Assembly (NCBI GenBank): GCA_965603365.1
Contig: CBFDCR010000070.1
Span: forward strand, 1-26,580
Length of the DNA stretch: 26,580 bases
Reading direction: 5' to 3'
Source: JAHELQ01 sp965603365
GTDB lineage: Bacteria; Acidobacteriota; Aminicenantia; UBA2199
The stretch's first letter is position 1. Each line of letters opens with the position of its first letter. Of this stretch, positions 9,066 to 17,142 are shown piece after piece. The translations under genes were made by a program, and so were the position numbers. The notes beneath the pieces were generated by a model, which ran no database searches, was not told the DNA's origin, and saw nothing but the letters and a program-made list of their open reading frames with translations.

Positions 9066-12000
9066 GTTTGGCCGCCTTTTCAATCCGCCGTCCGGTAACG
9101 GTTTTGATGATTTTTGTATGCCTGGTGGTAATCGGTGTAATCGCCGCCGCGCTGCTGCCCCTCGAATTGAATCCCGATTATTCGTTTCCCGCTGTCTTCA
9201 TCGATGTCCCCTATCCCGACTCCAGCCCCGAAGAGATCGAGAGCCAGATTACGCGGCCGTCAGAAGAGGTATTGGCCACCATAAGCGGTGTCAATCGTAT
9301 GACTTCCGATTCCCACGACGATCGGGCCTCTATATTTTTGGAGTTCGATTGGGGCACGAACTCTAATTTAAAGGCCATTGAGGCCAGGGAAAAGATCGAC
9401 AGTATCCGTGATCAACTGCCCGGGGATGTCGAACATGTTTATATCAGTCAATATTCCACCTCGGAGTCGGCGGTCCTGCAACTGCGGATCTCCGGTAATC
9501 GCGACCTTTCCAATGCCTACGACATGCTTGATCGTCATCTTAAACGCAGGCTGGAGAGGCTTGAGGGGGTTTCCCGGGTCGATCTCTATGGCGTGGAGAA
9601 GAGGGAGGTGCGTATCAAGCTCCTGTCGGACCGGATTAACGCCCACCAGGTTGACCTGGATCGGTTGTCACAAACCTTAAGTAAGTGCAATTTTATGGTC
9701 ACTGCCGGTAAGATCAGCGACGGCAACCGGCGTTTCACCGTTTACCCGGTAGGAGAGATAAAAAATATCGATGAAATCGGCAACCTGGTTGTGGGCAATC
9801 ACAATTTAAGATTACGGGATATCGCCGATATCCGTTACCAGGCTCCGGAGGTGAACTACCGGCGCCGCCTCAACCGGCAATATGCCATCGGTCTGGAAAT
9901 TTTTAAAGAGGCAGGCGCCAATACGGTAGATGTGTGCAGCCGGGTGAAGGAAGAGATCGCCAGGATTGGCAAAGATCCTAAAATGGCCGGCATTCACCTT
10001 TATTATCTGGAGGATGAAAGCGAAGGGATCATCGATTCGTTAACCGAACTCCTGAAATCGGGATTATTAGGGGGGCTGCTGGCTGTTTTTGTACTCTTCG
10101 TTTTTCTGCGCCAATGGGCCAGCACATTTATTGTCGCCCTGTCTGTGCCCTTCTCTATCGTTGTCACCCTGACGTTTATGTTTTTCCTGGGCATTTCCCT
10201 GAATATCCTGTCTATGTGCGGCCTGTTGATTGCCGTCGGCATGCTGGTGGATAATTCGGTGGTGGTGACTGAGAATATTTATCGCCATCAGCAGCAAAAA
10301 ACAGATACCAAACTGGCGGCTGTTGGCGCAGTAAAAGAGGTGGGCCTGGCCATTATGGCCGGAACAGCCACCACCGCCATCGTGTTCCTGCCCAGCATCT
10401 TAAGCTCCGGGAGCGAGATTTCGTTTTATATAAAACAGTGTGCTGTACCCTTTACCATTGCCATTGTGGTCTCTTTGATCATTTCCCAGACCATTGTCCC
10501 GCTTCTCACCTCCCGGATAAGATCGACTTCCGGCAAACGTAAACGTAAAAATAGGGCATGGAGCGAGCATTTTTTACCGGGATACAAAAGAGTATTAAAT
10601 TGGATTTTGCACCATCCCAGGATATCCTCTATGGTGAGCCTGCTCATTATCGTGAGCGTGTGGATACCGATTCAATTCGTTAAAAGCGATATGTTTCCCC
10701 CCCAGGAGGACAGAAAGATATCGCTTTATTACAATTTAAACGATACCTATACATTGGAGATCGTCGAATCCGTCGTTAACATGGTGGAGGACTATCTTTT
10801 TGCCAACCGGGATAAATTTGAAATCGACTCGGTGTATACTTATTTCAGCGACCGGGCCGCCAAATCGACCGTCATTTTGAAAAAGGGAGAGGGGACATCC
10901 AGATCCCAGGAGAGTATCCGTGATGAGATAAAAGCCGGACTTCCCCCTCTCATGATGGCCAATCCCTCCTTTGGCAGGCGGAGAACCGGCGGCTCTGGGC
11001 ATTCTCTGCGCGTTCAGTTGGTGGGCCCGTCAACCGAGCGTTTGATTGTTCTTTCCCATCAACTGGCTCAGGCATTGGAAAAGATTCCCGGAATCAGGAG
11101 TGTGCGCTCCGAAGCCAGTGCCGGTGAGAAGGAGGTTATCGTAGCGGTTGATCGTGAGCGGGCCCGGAAGTATGGGATTTCTCCCCAGGCGGTGGCGAAA
11201 AATATCGCAGTGGCGGTGCGGGGGCTCAAGTTTTGCCGCCTCCGGGGTGAAAATGGAGAAATTGAGGTATGGCTCGAATACCAGGAAGAAGATAAAAAGA
11301 GCCTGGAGCAGTTGGCCAATCTCACTCTTTTCAGAAGGGATGAACCGTCCATTAAAATGTCATCCCTGGCGGATTTTCAAGTCAGACGGGGACCCGCCGC
11401 CATACATAGGGAGAACCGGCTTACTTCAATCGGTGTTTCCATCGACCTGAAGGATTTAACGATCAACGAAGCAAAGGGGGAGATTCGGCGGGTGTTAAAC
11501 ACCTTTGATCTCCCGGCCGGTTACTCCTGGAACTATGGGCGGAGTTTTAGTTTTGAAGATGAGACGATCCGGACGATGATGGTCAATACCCTCCTGGCAC
11601 TGGTGTTGATTTACCTGGTGATGGCGTCGATCTTCGAATCACTGGCCTTTCCCGGTGCCATCTGGACATCCATCGTCTTTGCGGTAATCGGGGTGTGGTG
11701 GTTTTTCTTTTTTACAGGCACCACCTTCTCGTTTACGGCCTGGTGTGGCGTTTTGGTGTTAATCGGCATCGTGGTCAACAATGGCATCGTTCTTATTGAT
11801 CGTATTAATCAACTTCGCGCCGGGGGTCTGTCCCGTCATGAGGCGATTTTGCAGGCAGGAGCCGACCGCTTGCGGCCCATTGTGATGACAGCCGTTACTA
11901 CCGTATTCGGCCTCATTCCCCTGTGTTTTAGCACCACCCAGATTGTCGGCGGAGGTGGGTTTCTCTACTCTCCCATGGCCCGGGCCATAGTGGGGGGGTT

Positions 12001-12109
12001 AATTTTTTCAACCATGGTGACGCTCTTTGTCCTGCCCACCATCTATAGGCTGTTGGACGATCTGAGAAATTGGTTTCGCTTAGTTGTACGGATGGCGACC
12101 TCTAAATAA
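9062..12109 (+). CDS. RND-family efflux permease, second of two
   Basis: The 1015-residue protein begins within the ATGA overlap with the previous permease, which implies translational coupling. It opens with FSIRRPVTVLMIFVCLVVIG as TM1, has two large periplasmic loops, and carries GMLVDNSVVVTEN in TM4 and GIVVNNGIVLIDRINQLRAG in TM10, all standard RND signatures. It differs clearly from its neighbour, so the two look like subunits of a heteromeric pump (compare the MdtBC arrangement) rather than a fresh duplication. A second periplasmic-loop stretch rich in basic and Gly residues (GRRRTGGSGHSLRVQL) is visible near residue 640. It is the last gene of the + operon and meets the convergent PEGA gene 12 bases later across a perfect palindrome. 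Confidence 0.95.
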   Translation: MSLAAFSIRRPVTVLMIFVCLVVIGVIAAALLPLELNPDYSFPAVFIDVPYPDSSPEEIESQITRPSEEVLATISGVNRMTSDSHDDRASIFLEFDWGTNSNLKAIEAREKIDSIRDQLPGDVEHVYISQYSTSESAVLQLRISGNRDLSNAYDMLDRHLKRRLERLEGVSRVDLYGVEKREVRIKLLSDRINAHQVDLDRLSQTLSKCNFMVTAGKISDGNRRFTVYPVGEIKNIDEIGNLVVGNHNLRLRDIADIRYQAPEVNYRRRLNRQYAIGLEIFKEAGANTVDVCSRVKEEIARIGKDPKMAGIHLYYLEDESEGIIDSLTELLKSGLLGGLLAVFVLFVFLRQWASTFIVALSVPFSIVVTLTFMFFLGISLNILSMCGLLIAVGMLVDNSVVVTENIYRHQQQKTDTKLAAVGAVKEVGLAIMAGTATTAIVFLPSILSSGSEISFYIKQCAVPFTIAIVVSLIISQTIVPLLTSRIRSTSGKRKRKNRAWSEHFLPGYKRVLNWILHHPRISSMVSLLIIVSVWIPIQFVKSDMFPPQEDRKISLYYNLNDTYTLEIVESVVNMVEDYLFANRDKFEIDSVYTYFSDRAAKSTVILKKGEGTSRSQESIRDEIKAGLPPLMMANPSFGRRRTGGSGHSLRVQLVGPSTERLIVLSHQLAQALEKIPGIRSVRSEASAGEKEVIVAVDRERARKYGISPQAVAKNIAVAVRGLKFCRLRGENGEIEVWLEYQEEDKKSLEQLANLTLFRRDEPSIKMSSLADFQVRRGPAAIHRENRLTSIGVSIDLKDLTINEAKGEIRRVLNTFDLPAGYSWNYGRSFSFEDETIRTMMVNTLLALVLIYLVMASIFESLAFPGAIWTSIVFAVIGVWWFFFFTGTTFSFTAWCGVLVLIGIVVNNGIVLIDRINQLRAGGLSRHEAILQAGADRLRPIVMTAVTTVFGLIPLCFSTTQIVGGGGFLYSPMARAIVGGLIFSTMVTLFVLPTIYRLLDDLRNWFRLVVRMATSK

Positions 12110-12121
12110 CGTTAACGTTAT
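12106..12121. repeat. 16-bp perfect palindrome between convergent stop codons
   Basis: The sequence ATAACGTTAACGTTAT is its own reverse complement. It includes the TAA stop of the RND permease and abuts the stop of the PEGA gene on the other strand. There is no T-run on either side, so it is a poor intrinsic terminator; a protein-binding site or weak bidirectional terminator is possible. Confidence 0.6.
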
Positions 12122-12766
12122 CTACTTTTCCAATTTGACGGTCAGGGTTAGCTCTTTTTGGTCTTTGATGACCACCTCTTGTTTGGCGGTTTTGTAGCCC
12201 GGTTTGGTCACCTCGATGTTGTAGCTGCCGGGTTTTAACTTCAGGTTCTCGATCTTGCCGCTTTTGGGTGAGATGCCCCAGAATTTACCGTTTAAGTAGA
12301 TGGCCGCCTCGGGGGGTGAGATCTCCAGGGTGATGTCCGCGGCCTTGACCTCGCTCAAATCGATATCCTCTTCTGCTTCCCGGGGGGGGACCTTTTCCAT
12401 TTCGGTTTTGGCCTTGACCTCCTTCTCTCCTTCGTAGCCGGATTCCTGTTTCATCTTTAAATGGATGGTGATCTTGCGGGTGGTGTAGCTGTATAAATCT
12501 ATCGCCTCTTCCACATAGCCTTCTTTCTTAACCACCAGTTCATTCTTCCTGGAATCGAGTTTCAGGGCGGAATCGGGTTTGGAAAATTCATAGGCTTCCC
12601 CGATGAAGCGCCCGTTGAGCAGGATGTGGGCGTCGTCCGGCTCCACCTGGAACAAGATGCGCAGCGGACCGTAGTCGAAAGTGTCGTAGTCGTACGGGAT
12701 GTAGAGGGTACAGGCGGAAAAAGAGATAACCGTTATGGCCAATAAAAAATATGACAATTTTTTCAT
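12122..12766 (-). CDS. PEGA-domain lipoprotein
   Basis: The start at 12766 was chosen because GAGGAGG lies just upstream and the product then begins with a proper signal, MKKLSYFLLAITVISFSAC, ending in a lipobox-like Cys (C19). The 214-residue protein has two PEGA repeats. The first is around residues 37-100 (VEPDDAHILLNGRFIGEA, then VVKKEGYVEEAIDLYS). The second is in the C-terminal 70 residues (ISPPEAAIYLNGKFWGISP, then KPGSYNIEVTKPGYKT). They are joined by a charged Glu/Lys-rich linker. PEGA domains are surface or periplasmic beta-sandwich repeats; the exact role is not known. The gene is convergent with the RND operon and has its own promoter-like sequence upstream. Confidence 0.88.
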   Translation of the reverse strand: MKKLSYFLLAITVISFSACTLYIPYDYDTFDYGPLRILFQVEPDDAHILLNGRFIGEAYEFSKPDSALKLDSRKNELVVKKEGYVEEAIDLYSYTTRKITIHLKMKQESGYEGEKEVKAKTEMEKVPPREAEEDIDLSEVKAADITLEISPPEAAIYLNGKFWGISPKSGKIENLKLKPGSYNIEVTKPGYKTAKQEVVIKDQKELTLTVKLEK

Positions 12767-12802
12767 GTTTGTTGCCTCCTCTCTTTTTTCTCTATGATTA
12801 AT

Positions 12803-12830
12803 ATTAAACATGTTTATGCTTTCCTGTCAA
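12803..12830 (-). promoter_or_regulatory. Sigma-70-type promoter for the PEGA lipoprotein
   Basis: Read on the minus strand there is TTGACA, 16 bases, then TTTAAT (5 of 6 against TATAAT), placed 37 bases before the lipoprotein start codon. Assignment rests on consensus and position only. Confidence 0.6.
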
Positions 12831-12884
12831 GTGAGATTTTCATATATTCTCTTAGCAAAACAGATGCCATTTAAACACGCTTCG

Positions 12885-12906
12885 ATTGTCCTGATTTCAG
12901 GACAAT
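12885..12906. repeat. 22-bp perfect inverted repeat after the polyferredoxin gene
   Basis: ATTGTCCTGA and its exact complement TCAGGACAAT are separated by two bases, directly downstream of the polyferredoxin stop codon (minus strand). The position fits a 3' end hairpin, but no T-run follows on the minus strand. It could be a terminator without a canonical tail, an RNA-end stabiliser or a binding site. Confidence 0.6.
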
Positions 12907-14466
12907 TTAAAAGTAGCTGAATTCCCGCTGCTCCTCCTCGGCGGATACAAAAATGGCCGGGGCATCGGAACGGGGACAGACGTTTTCGCAGTGGCCGCAG
13001 CCGATGCAGAGATCCGGCACCACATAGATCTGCTTGACCTTTTTAAGCTTGCCCTTGAAATCCCATACCTCCACCTCCCTGAATTTGATGGACTTCTCCG
13101 GCACCGGGCAGTGTTCTTCACAGACCGCGCAGTTGTAGCCGTCGGCATAGGTGTAGCACCGGTTGCGATCCACCACCGAGGTGCCGATCTTGAATTTTTT
13201 CTTCTCCTTTAAGGTGAGCTTTTCGATGGCCTTGGTGGGGCAGACCTGGGTGCATTTGTTGCACTCGTATTCGCAGTAGCCCACCCGGGGTTTTAATACC
13301 GGTGTCCAGATGCCCTCCAGACCGGTCTCCAGCAGGGCCGGTTGGATAATGTTGGTGGGGCAGACCTCGATGCATTCGCCGCAGCGGACACAGCGCTGCA
13401 GGAATTCCTCTTCAGTGACCGAACCGGGAGGCCGCACAAAGCCGTGGAATTTCTCTTTGACCTTGGACTGGCTGGCGATTTTAGGCAGGGCGCCGATGAA
13501 CAGGCCCGACGCCAATGCCCCCACCGCCTTGCGCCGGCCCAGGTCTATGACTGTGCGGTGCTCTTTTTGGGGCAGGGCAAATTTGACGACTATAGCCTCA
13601 TGGGGACAGTCGTTGGGGCAGTTAAAACAGACCATACATTCGGATTTCAGGTAATCCTGGAACGGACTGCCGTTGTAGGTACAGTTGTCGGCACAGACGT
13701 TGCACGCCTTACACTTCTCTTTCACCTTGAGATTAAACAGGCTGAATTTGCCGATCAGACCGTACAGGGCGCCCAACGGACAGATATAGTTGCAGTAAAA
13801 TCGTCTCTTGTAGAGGTTGAGCCCCACGATTGAGAAGAAAATGAGCCCGATGAAAATGGATTGCCCAAAGACCCGCTGCCGTTTGGTCAAGATATTTTTT
13901 CGGCTGAAAGAGTAGAGGGGTTTTAAGCTCTTGGCCGCGATCCCCTCGTCCCCGGCCCCCTTTTTCAGCGCGTGTTCCACCGTATAGTTGACAGTGGGGC
14001 TTATTACCGTGGCCGTACTGCGGGTGAGCAGGGAGAAGGGGTCCAGCCAGCCGCCGATGTGGGTGCCCATGATGGCCAATGCCACTATTAGGATGAGGAT
14101 GACGTATTTCACCTTCAGCCATTTTTTGTGGACCAGCCGTTTTTCCCTGGAGGCCTTCTTGAAGATGCGGGAAAAGAACTGGTTGATGGCCCCTAAGGGG
14201 CAGACCCAGCCGCAGAAAAAGCGGCCGAATATGAGGGTCAATACCAGCGGGATCAGGGAGAGCAGGAAGAGGTTGATGACGGTGCCGGTGGCGATGAAGT
14301 TGAGCACCAGCAGCAGCGGATCGAAGTAAAAGAACAGATCCGTATAGGTAAAGGTTTTGGTGGCGGACTGACCGGCCTGGAGCAACAGGAAGAAAAACAG
14401 AATCGTAAAGAGAACCTGGGAACCGATCCGGCTAACCTGGAGGATTTTGGCATTTTTTTTGGTCAT
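12907..14466 (-). CDS. Membrane polyferredoxin (NapH/NosR-like 4Fe-4S protein)
   Basis: The 519-residue protein has N-terminal membrane helices (about 15-33, 50-80, 118-136, 202-218) and two CxxxCP loops of the NapH/NosR/YccM type (FFCGWVCPLGA at 84-93, CNYICPLGA at 225-233). Soluble iron-sulphur motifs follow: CKACNVCADNC (252-262), CMVCFNCPNDCP (277-288), CVRCGECIEVCP (359-370), CEYECNKCTQVCP (398-410), CAVCEEHCP (446-454) and CIGCGHCENVCP (487-498). An internal RRKAVGALASGLFIGALP (311-328) resembles a Tat-type membrane segment before the periplasmic ferredoxin half. The family moves electrons across or along the membrane; donor and acceptor are unknown. It lies 15 bases after the DUF362 gene and is surely co-transcribed with it. 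Confidence 0.93.
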   Translation of the reverse strand: MTKKNAKILQVSRIGSQVLFTILFFFLLLQAGQSATKTFTYTDLFFYFDPLLLVLNFIATGTVINLFLLSLIPLVLTLIFGRFFCGWVCPLGAINQFFSRIFKKASREKRLVHKKWLKVKYVILILIVALAIMGTHIGGWLDPFSLLTRSTATVISPTVNYTVEHALKKGAGDEGIAAKSLKPLYSFSRKNILTKRQRVFGQSIFIGLIFFSIVGLNLYKRRFYCNYICPLGALYGLIGKFSLFNLKVKEKCKACNVCADNCTYNGSPFQDYLKSECMVCFNCPNDCPHEAIVVKFALPQKEHRTVIDLGRRKAVGALASGLFIGALPKIASQSKVKEKFHGFVRPPGSVTEEEFLQRCVRCGECIEVCPTNIIQPALLETGLEGIWTPVLKPRVGYCEYECNKCTQVCPTKAIEKLTLKEKKKFKIGTSVVDRNRCYTYADGYNCAVCEEHCPVPEKSIKFREVEVWDFKGKLKKVKQIYVVPDLCIGCGHCENVCPRSDAPAIFVSAEEEQREFSYF

Positions 14467-14481
14467 GGTCTTTTCTTCCGG

Positions 14482-15372
14482 CTAAATAGTCAGGGATTTC
14501 AGATTGATTTTTGTCAGATCCATCTGACCTATTTTCCTCTCAAACGCGGCCCGGATAAAGGGAATCTGTGCCGGCGCCCGGCCGAACAGATCGGCGGCCA
14601 CCACGTCGGCCTCCATGATGTTGGCAGAGGCAATCACCGTCTTTTTCAGTTCCACGTCGCTTAACCGGCCGCCGATCGGGCCGTTGCGTTTCAATATCCG
14701 GTAGGCATCCACCACCACCAGGTGGGATTTAAAACCCCTGGCCAGGTCCGCGATGTTTTCGCCCATTGAGCGGTGCAATTTACCCCGGCGGCCGCCTAAG
14801 ATGCCGTACAGGTTCTTCATGGCAATGGTGAGCTCGGCACTGCCGTGGTGTTTGAGGATCGGTACATTGATGAATTTGTCCACCTCTAAAAAGTCTTTAT
14901 ATACCGGCCACTTGTTGATGTTTTCCCCTTTAAAGTCATGGAGCACCAGCCGGTTGTCGTCGGCAAATCGCACCTCCGCGCCCATCTCTTTGCCCATCTT
15001 CATGATGCCGCTGCGCCGGTAGGTGTCTTCGGCATTGTGGCAGGAGTGGTCCATGATAATGACCTTTTTGGCCCCGGCGTTGAGGGCCATTTCAATGAGG
15101 GCCTTGAGCACCTCGGGGTTGGTGCAGGCCGCCTGCTCCACCGTACGGTTCCAGCCGATGTTGGGCTTGATCATCACGATGTCCTGTTTGGCGATGAACT
15201 TGTTCATGCCCCCCAGTTCCAAAACCGCCTTTTTGGTGATTTCATAGGGGGATTCGCCCGACACCTTGATTACCGGCGCAGATTTGGCCTCTGCCGCTGT
15301 GGGAAACACGGCCGGTATTGTCAGGGCAGTGGATACCACCGCCGACTTCTTAATAAAGTCTCTTCGTTTCAT
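14482..15372 (-). CDS. DUF362-domain protein with twin-arginine signal
   Basis: The start at 15372 follows AAAGAGG by 8 bases; an upstream in-frame GTG at 15381 is less likely. The product (296 residues) begins MKRRDFIKKSAVVSTALTIP, a clear twin-arginine (RRDFIKK) export signal, with cleavage expected after AAEAKS. The body matches the DUF362 family: DIVMIKPNIGWNR, VIIMDHSCHNAEDTYRRSG, VPILKHHGSAELTIAMKNLYG and LARGFKSHLVVVDAYRI. DUF362 proteins are often found next to ferredoxins, and here the next gene is a polyferredoxin; some family members carry clusters themselves, but this one shows no CxxCxxC motif. The pair probably forms a periplasmic redox unit. The substrate cannot be read from the sequence. 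Confidence 0.92.
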   Translation of the reverse strand: MKRRDFIKKSAVVSTALTIPAVFPTAAEAKSAPVIKVSGESPYEITKKAVLELGGMNKFIAKQDIVMIKPNIGWNRTVEQAACTNPEVLKALIEMALNAGAKKVIIMDHSCHNAEDTYRRSGIMKMGKEMGAEVRFADDNRLVLHDFKGENINKWPVYKDFLEVDKFINVPILKHHGSAELTIAMKNLYGILGGRRGKLHRSMGENIADLARGFKSHLVVVDAYRILKRNGPIGGRLSDVELKKTVIASANIMEADVVAADLFGRAPAQIPFIRAAFERKIGQMDLTKINLKSLTI

Positions 15373-15421
15373 CTTATACACCTCTTTCGTTAAAATTATA
15401 TTTTTTACTCTTAATTATACC

Positions 15422-15449
15422 ATTATAGTACAGATTTTCCATTTGACAA
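15422..15449 (-). promoter_or_regulatory. Sigma-70-type promoter for the DUF362-polyferredoxin operon
   Basis: On the minus strand there is TTGTCA, 16 bases, then TATAAT (exact -10), about 50 bases upstream of the DUF362 start codon. The fit is good in both sequence and position. Confidence 0.65.
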
Positions 15450-15619
15450 ACTCTTATCACACACAACAAATACTTTATACGTAATTCAAAAAAAAACGAT
15501 CCCTTCCCCTCCCCAGTATCCGTCCCCCTTTCTCATCATGATCCAGATGATGCAATTATGAATCAATTAGTCGACCCTTCACTTTGAGTCCTTAACATTT
15601 CATATTGAAACCTGAACAA

Positions 15620-15871
15620 TTCAGGTTGAGATCTGAAATATTGAGCTCGCGAGCTCAATTGTTCAGCTCACGAGCTCAATTGTTGAGGTCACAAGCTCAA
15701 ACTTTCAGGTCGCAAGCTCAAATGTTGAGGTCACGAGCTCAATTGTTGAGGTCGCAAGCTCAATTGTTGAGGTCACGAGCTCAATTGTTGAGGTCGCAAG
15801 CTCAATTGTTGAGGTCACAAGCTGAATGGTTGAGCTCACGGGGTGAAATGTTGAGGTCGGGAGGGCAATGA
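15620..15871. repeat. 21-bp tandem repeat array 1, 12 units
   Basis: Twelve consecutive 21-bp units run from 15620 to 15871. The core unit is TTGAGGTCRCRAGCTCAATTG, an imperfect palindrome in which TTGAG faces CTCAA. Unit 2 contains a perfect 18-bp palindrome, TTGAGCTCGCGAGCTCAA. The first unit (TTCAGGTTGAGATCTGAAAT) and the last (TTGAGGTCGGGAGGGCAATG) are diverged and are the same in array 2 at 18614. Because 21 is a multiple of three, both strands stay open and would read as 7-residue repeats (LRSQAQL-like on +). No Shine-Dalgarno site supports translation. The 3' flank (ending in a T-rich run near 15896) is also shared with array 2. CRISPR is ruled out by the absence of unique spacers. Confidence 0.9.
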
Positions 15872-15936
15872 TTATCCCCGGGCATACAATTTTTTTTGTG
15901 TTTTTGCCCTTAATCGTCACCACAGCTATTTTTATT

Positions 15937-15973
15937 GCGTTTGTTTCGCGACTGTCACTTTTTTTATCTGTCC
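15937..15973. repeat. Dispersed REP-like motif (TTTCGCGACTGTCAC type)
   Basis: GCGTTTGTTTCGCGACTGTC followed by a T-run is close to the motif at 19867 (GTTTCGCGCCTGTCCC plus T-run) and to one at 18815. It is fused directly to the truncated 5' edge of the tumE relic, so it marks a rearrangement point. Confidence 0.55.
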
Positions 15974-16078
15974 TATCATTGGCAGGAGTCGAATGGTGAG
16001 CTTATTATGAGATGGGACAACAAACCCCATTGGCGCGATCTCGAAACCTTTCCCCATCATAAACATGTGGCGAGTAAG
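15974..16078 (+). pseudogene. Relic of a TumE-family (DUF6516) toxin gene
   Basis: The frame reads YHWQESNGELIMRWDN then KPHWRDLETFPHHKHV, the conserved central/C-terminal block of TumE-family toxins. The 5' half is missing (the motif at 15937 abuts it) and the 3' end runs into unrelated sequence. Bases 16028-16068 match 19692-19732 in the nearly intact tumE gene with one mismatch in 41. It keeps the RWDN segment that the other copy has lost. Confidence 0.8.
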
Positions 16079-16089
16079 CTAAATGGTGG

Positions 16090-16118
16090 TTGTTATTGTC
16101 TTAATTTAATATTATAAT
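16090..16118 (+). promoter_or_regulatory. Candidate promoter for the DUF4258/DUF2283 pair
   Basis: TTGTTA, 17 bases, then an exact TATAAT lies 38 bases before the DUF4258 start codon. The -35 box matches only 4 of 6 positions. Confidence 0.5.
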
Positions 16119-16156
16119 AGCAGTATGAAAATATTAACAGCGAGGAACGATGCAGG

Positions 16157-16405
16157 ATGAACAGTAAGGAATGGGAGTGGATAGATCATATTAAAGACCA
16201 GATGGTAGAAAGAGAAATAACCATAGAAATGGTGAAGAATGCCCTCAATAACCCTGATGAAGTTGTCACTGGTAAACAAAAACGTGTGGTCTATCAAAAA
16301 AAAATTGAGAGCAAACTTCTTCGAGTGGTTACAGAGGGTAACCGCTTGATTACAGTTTACTTTACAAGTAAAATAAATAAATATATGAAGGGAGATAAAT
16401 CATGA
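16157..16405 (+). CDS. DUF4258-family small protein (putative toxin-like partner)
   Basis: The 82-residue product has the DUF4258 pattern: HIKDQMVEREITIEMVKNAL near the N-terminus, then NPDEVVTGKQKRVVYQKKIE and LLRVVTEGNRLITVYFTSKI. The fold of the family is thought to resemble small mRNA-interferase-type toxins, but activity is not established. It shares a 4-base ATGA overlap with the DUF2283 gene, a pairing seen in many genomes and suggestive of a toxin-antitoxin-like module. The Shine-Dalgarno site is weak (GAGGA about 12 bases upstream). It lies in a zone full of similar small cassettes. Confidence 0.8.
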   Translation: MNSKEWEWIDHIKDQMVEREITIEMVKNALNNPDEVVTGKQKRVVYQKKIESKLLRVVTEGNRLITVYFTSKINKYMKGDKS

Positions 16406-16635
16406 GGATAAGGTATTCAAAGGAGGCGGATGCTCTTTATATCCGTCTGAAAGAGATTAAAATTGAAGATAGCGACGAAGTATCGCAAGATCTAATTATA
16501 GATTACGACATAGATGGAAATGTAGTAGGCATTGAAATATTGGAGGCTTCAAAGAAGGCTGAAACCGAACAGTTAATTATCCAGGCCTTTAACAAAGTAA
16601 TGGTAGAAAATCCAGCCATCGCGTCAACGGCTTAA
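16402..16635 (+). CDS. DUF2283-family small protein
   Basis: The 77-residue product reads MRIRYSKEADALYIRLKE, then DLIIDYDIDGNVVGIEIL, the hallmark of DUF2283. It overlaps the DUF4258 gene by 4 bases, so translation is probably coupled. AGGGAGA about 10 bases before the start can act as ribosome site. In this arrangement DUF2283 may be the antidote or regulator of the pair; that is inference from gene order. The length is normal for the family and nothing looks broken. Confidence 0.85.
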   Translation: MRIRYSKEADALYIRLKEIKIEDSDEVSQDLIIDYDIDGNVVGIEILEASKKAETEQLIIQAFNKVMVENPAIASTA

Positions 16636-16890
16636 AGGGTTAAAACCGAGCTCGGTGAGAGTAGGAGGGGGCGGCCCCTTTAGGAATATTAACACGGTGC
16701 AAGACTTTATGACTTCGTGCGACCTGATGCCCATGTAAGGGTTTCGCTCCTGTCCCCTTTTTCTTACTCCCACTTCGGTGCCCGGGTTATCCCTCAGTAT
16801 GTACGGTTTTCCTTTGGGAATGGTGTAATAGTTGTAAATATCGGGAATCAGCATGTCGATGTCTGTTAAACGGTAATAAAAGGCACAGGT
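16636..16890. other. Gene-free stretch with one CCTGTCCCC motif
   Basis: No convincing gene is seen. TTTCGCTCCTGTCCCCTTTT at 16742-16761 is another member of the dispersed CCTGTCCC-type motif. A minus-strand frame starting at 16896 (MQTCAFYYRLTDIDMLIP) has AAGGAG upstream, but that site and the start lie inside the first 42-bp repeat unit and the product resembles no family I know, so it is not called. Confidence 0.5.
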
Positions 16891-17142
16891 TTGCATCTAA
16901 TTTCTCCTTTGTTGGACAAAATTTGCTCAAAGTTGCACCTATTTTCTCCGGTATCGGAGAAAATTGGCACAAAATTGCACCCAAAAGCTCTGTTAACGGA
17001 CAAAAAAGGTGCAAAATTGCACCCATTTCGCTCAACATCGCACCTCTTTTCTCCGCCATCGACACCAAATGTATCAATTATGTGCCCATTTGCATCAAAC
17101 TTGCACCATTTTGCACCAAAGATGTTCCCTCCGCCCACATTA
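16891..17142. repeat. 42-bp degenerate tandem repeat, 6 units
   Basis: Units begin at 16891, 16933, 16975, 17017, 17059 and 17101, exactly 42 bases apart. Each starts with a form of TTGCACC (TTGCATC, TTGCACC x4, TCGACACC), and several continue with ATTTTCTCCG and end with GGCACAAAA or GTGCAAAA. A half-period copy (TCGCACCTCTTTTCTCCG) sits at 17038, so the underlying step may be 21 bases. Reading frames are open on both strands because the period is a multiple of three. The units diverge more than the 21-bp arrays, implying an older array. No function is evident. Confidence 0.75.

Noticed and set aside
15605..15871. Repeat-protein gene reading LRSQAQL units on + (and another on -)
   Set aside because: The frame is open only because the unit is 21 bases; there is no ribosome site, the start would be TTG, and both strands are equally open.
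15620..15871. CRISPR array
   Set aside because: Units are contiguous with no unique spacers, and no cas gene is near.
15935..16117. 60-codon intact gene including the TumE block
   Set aside because: The N-terminal residues come from the REP-like motif and the C-terminus from unrelated sequence; it is a relic.
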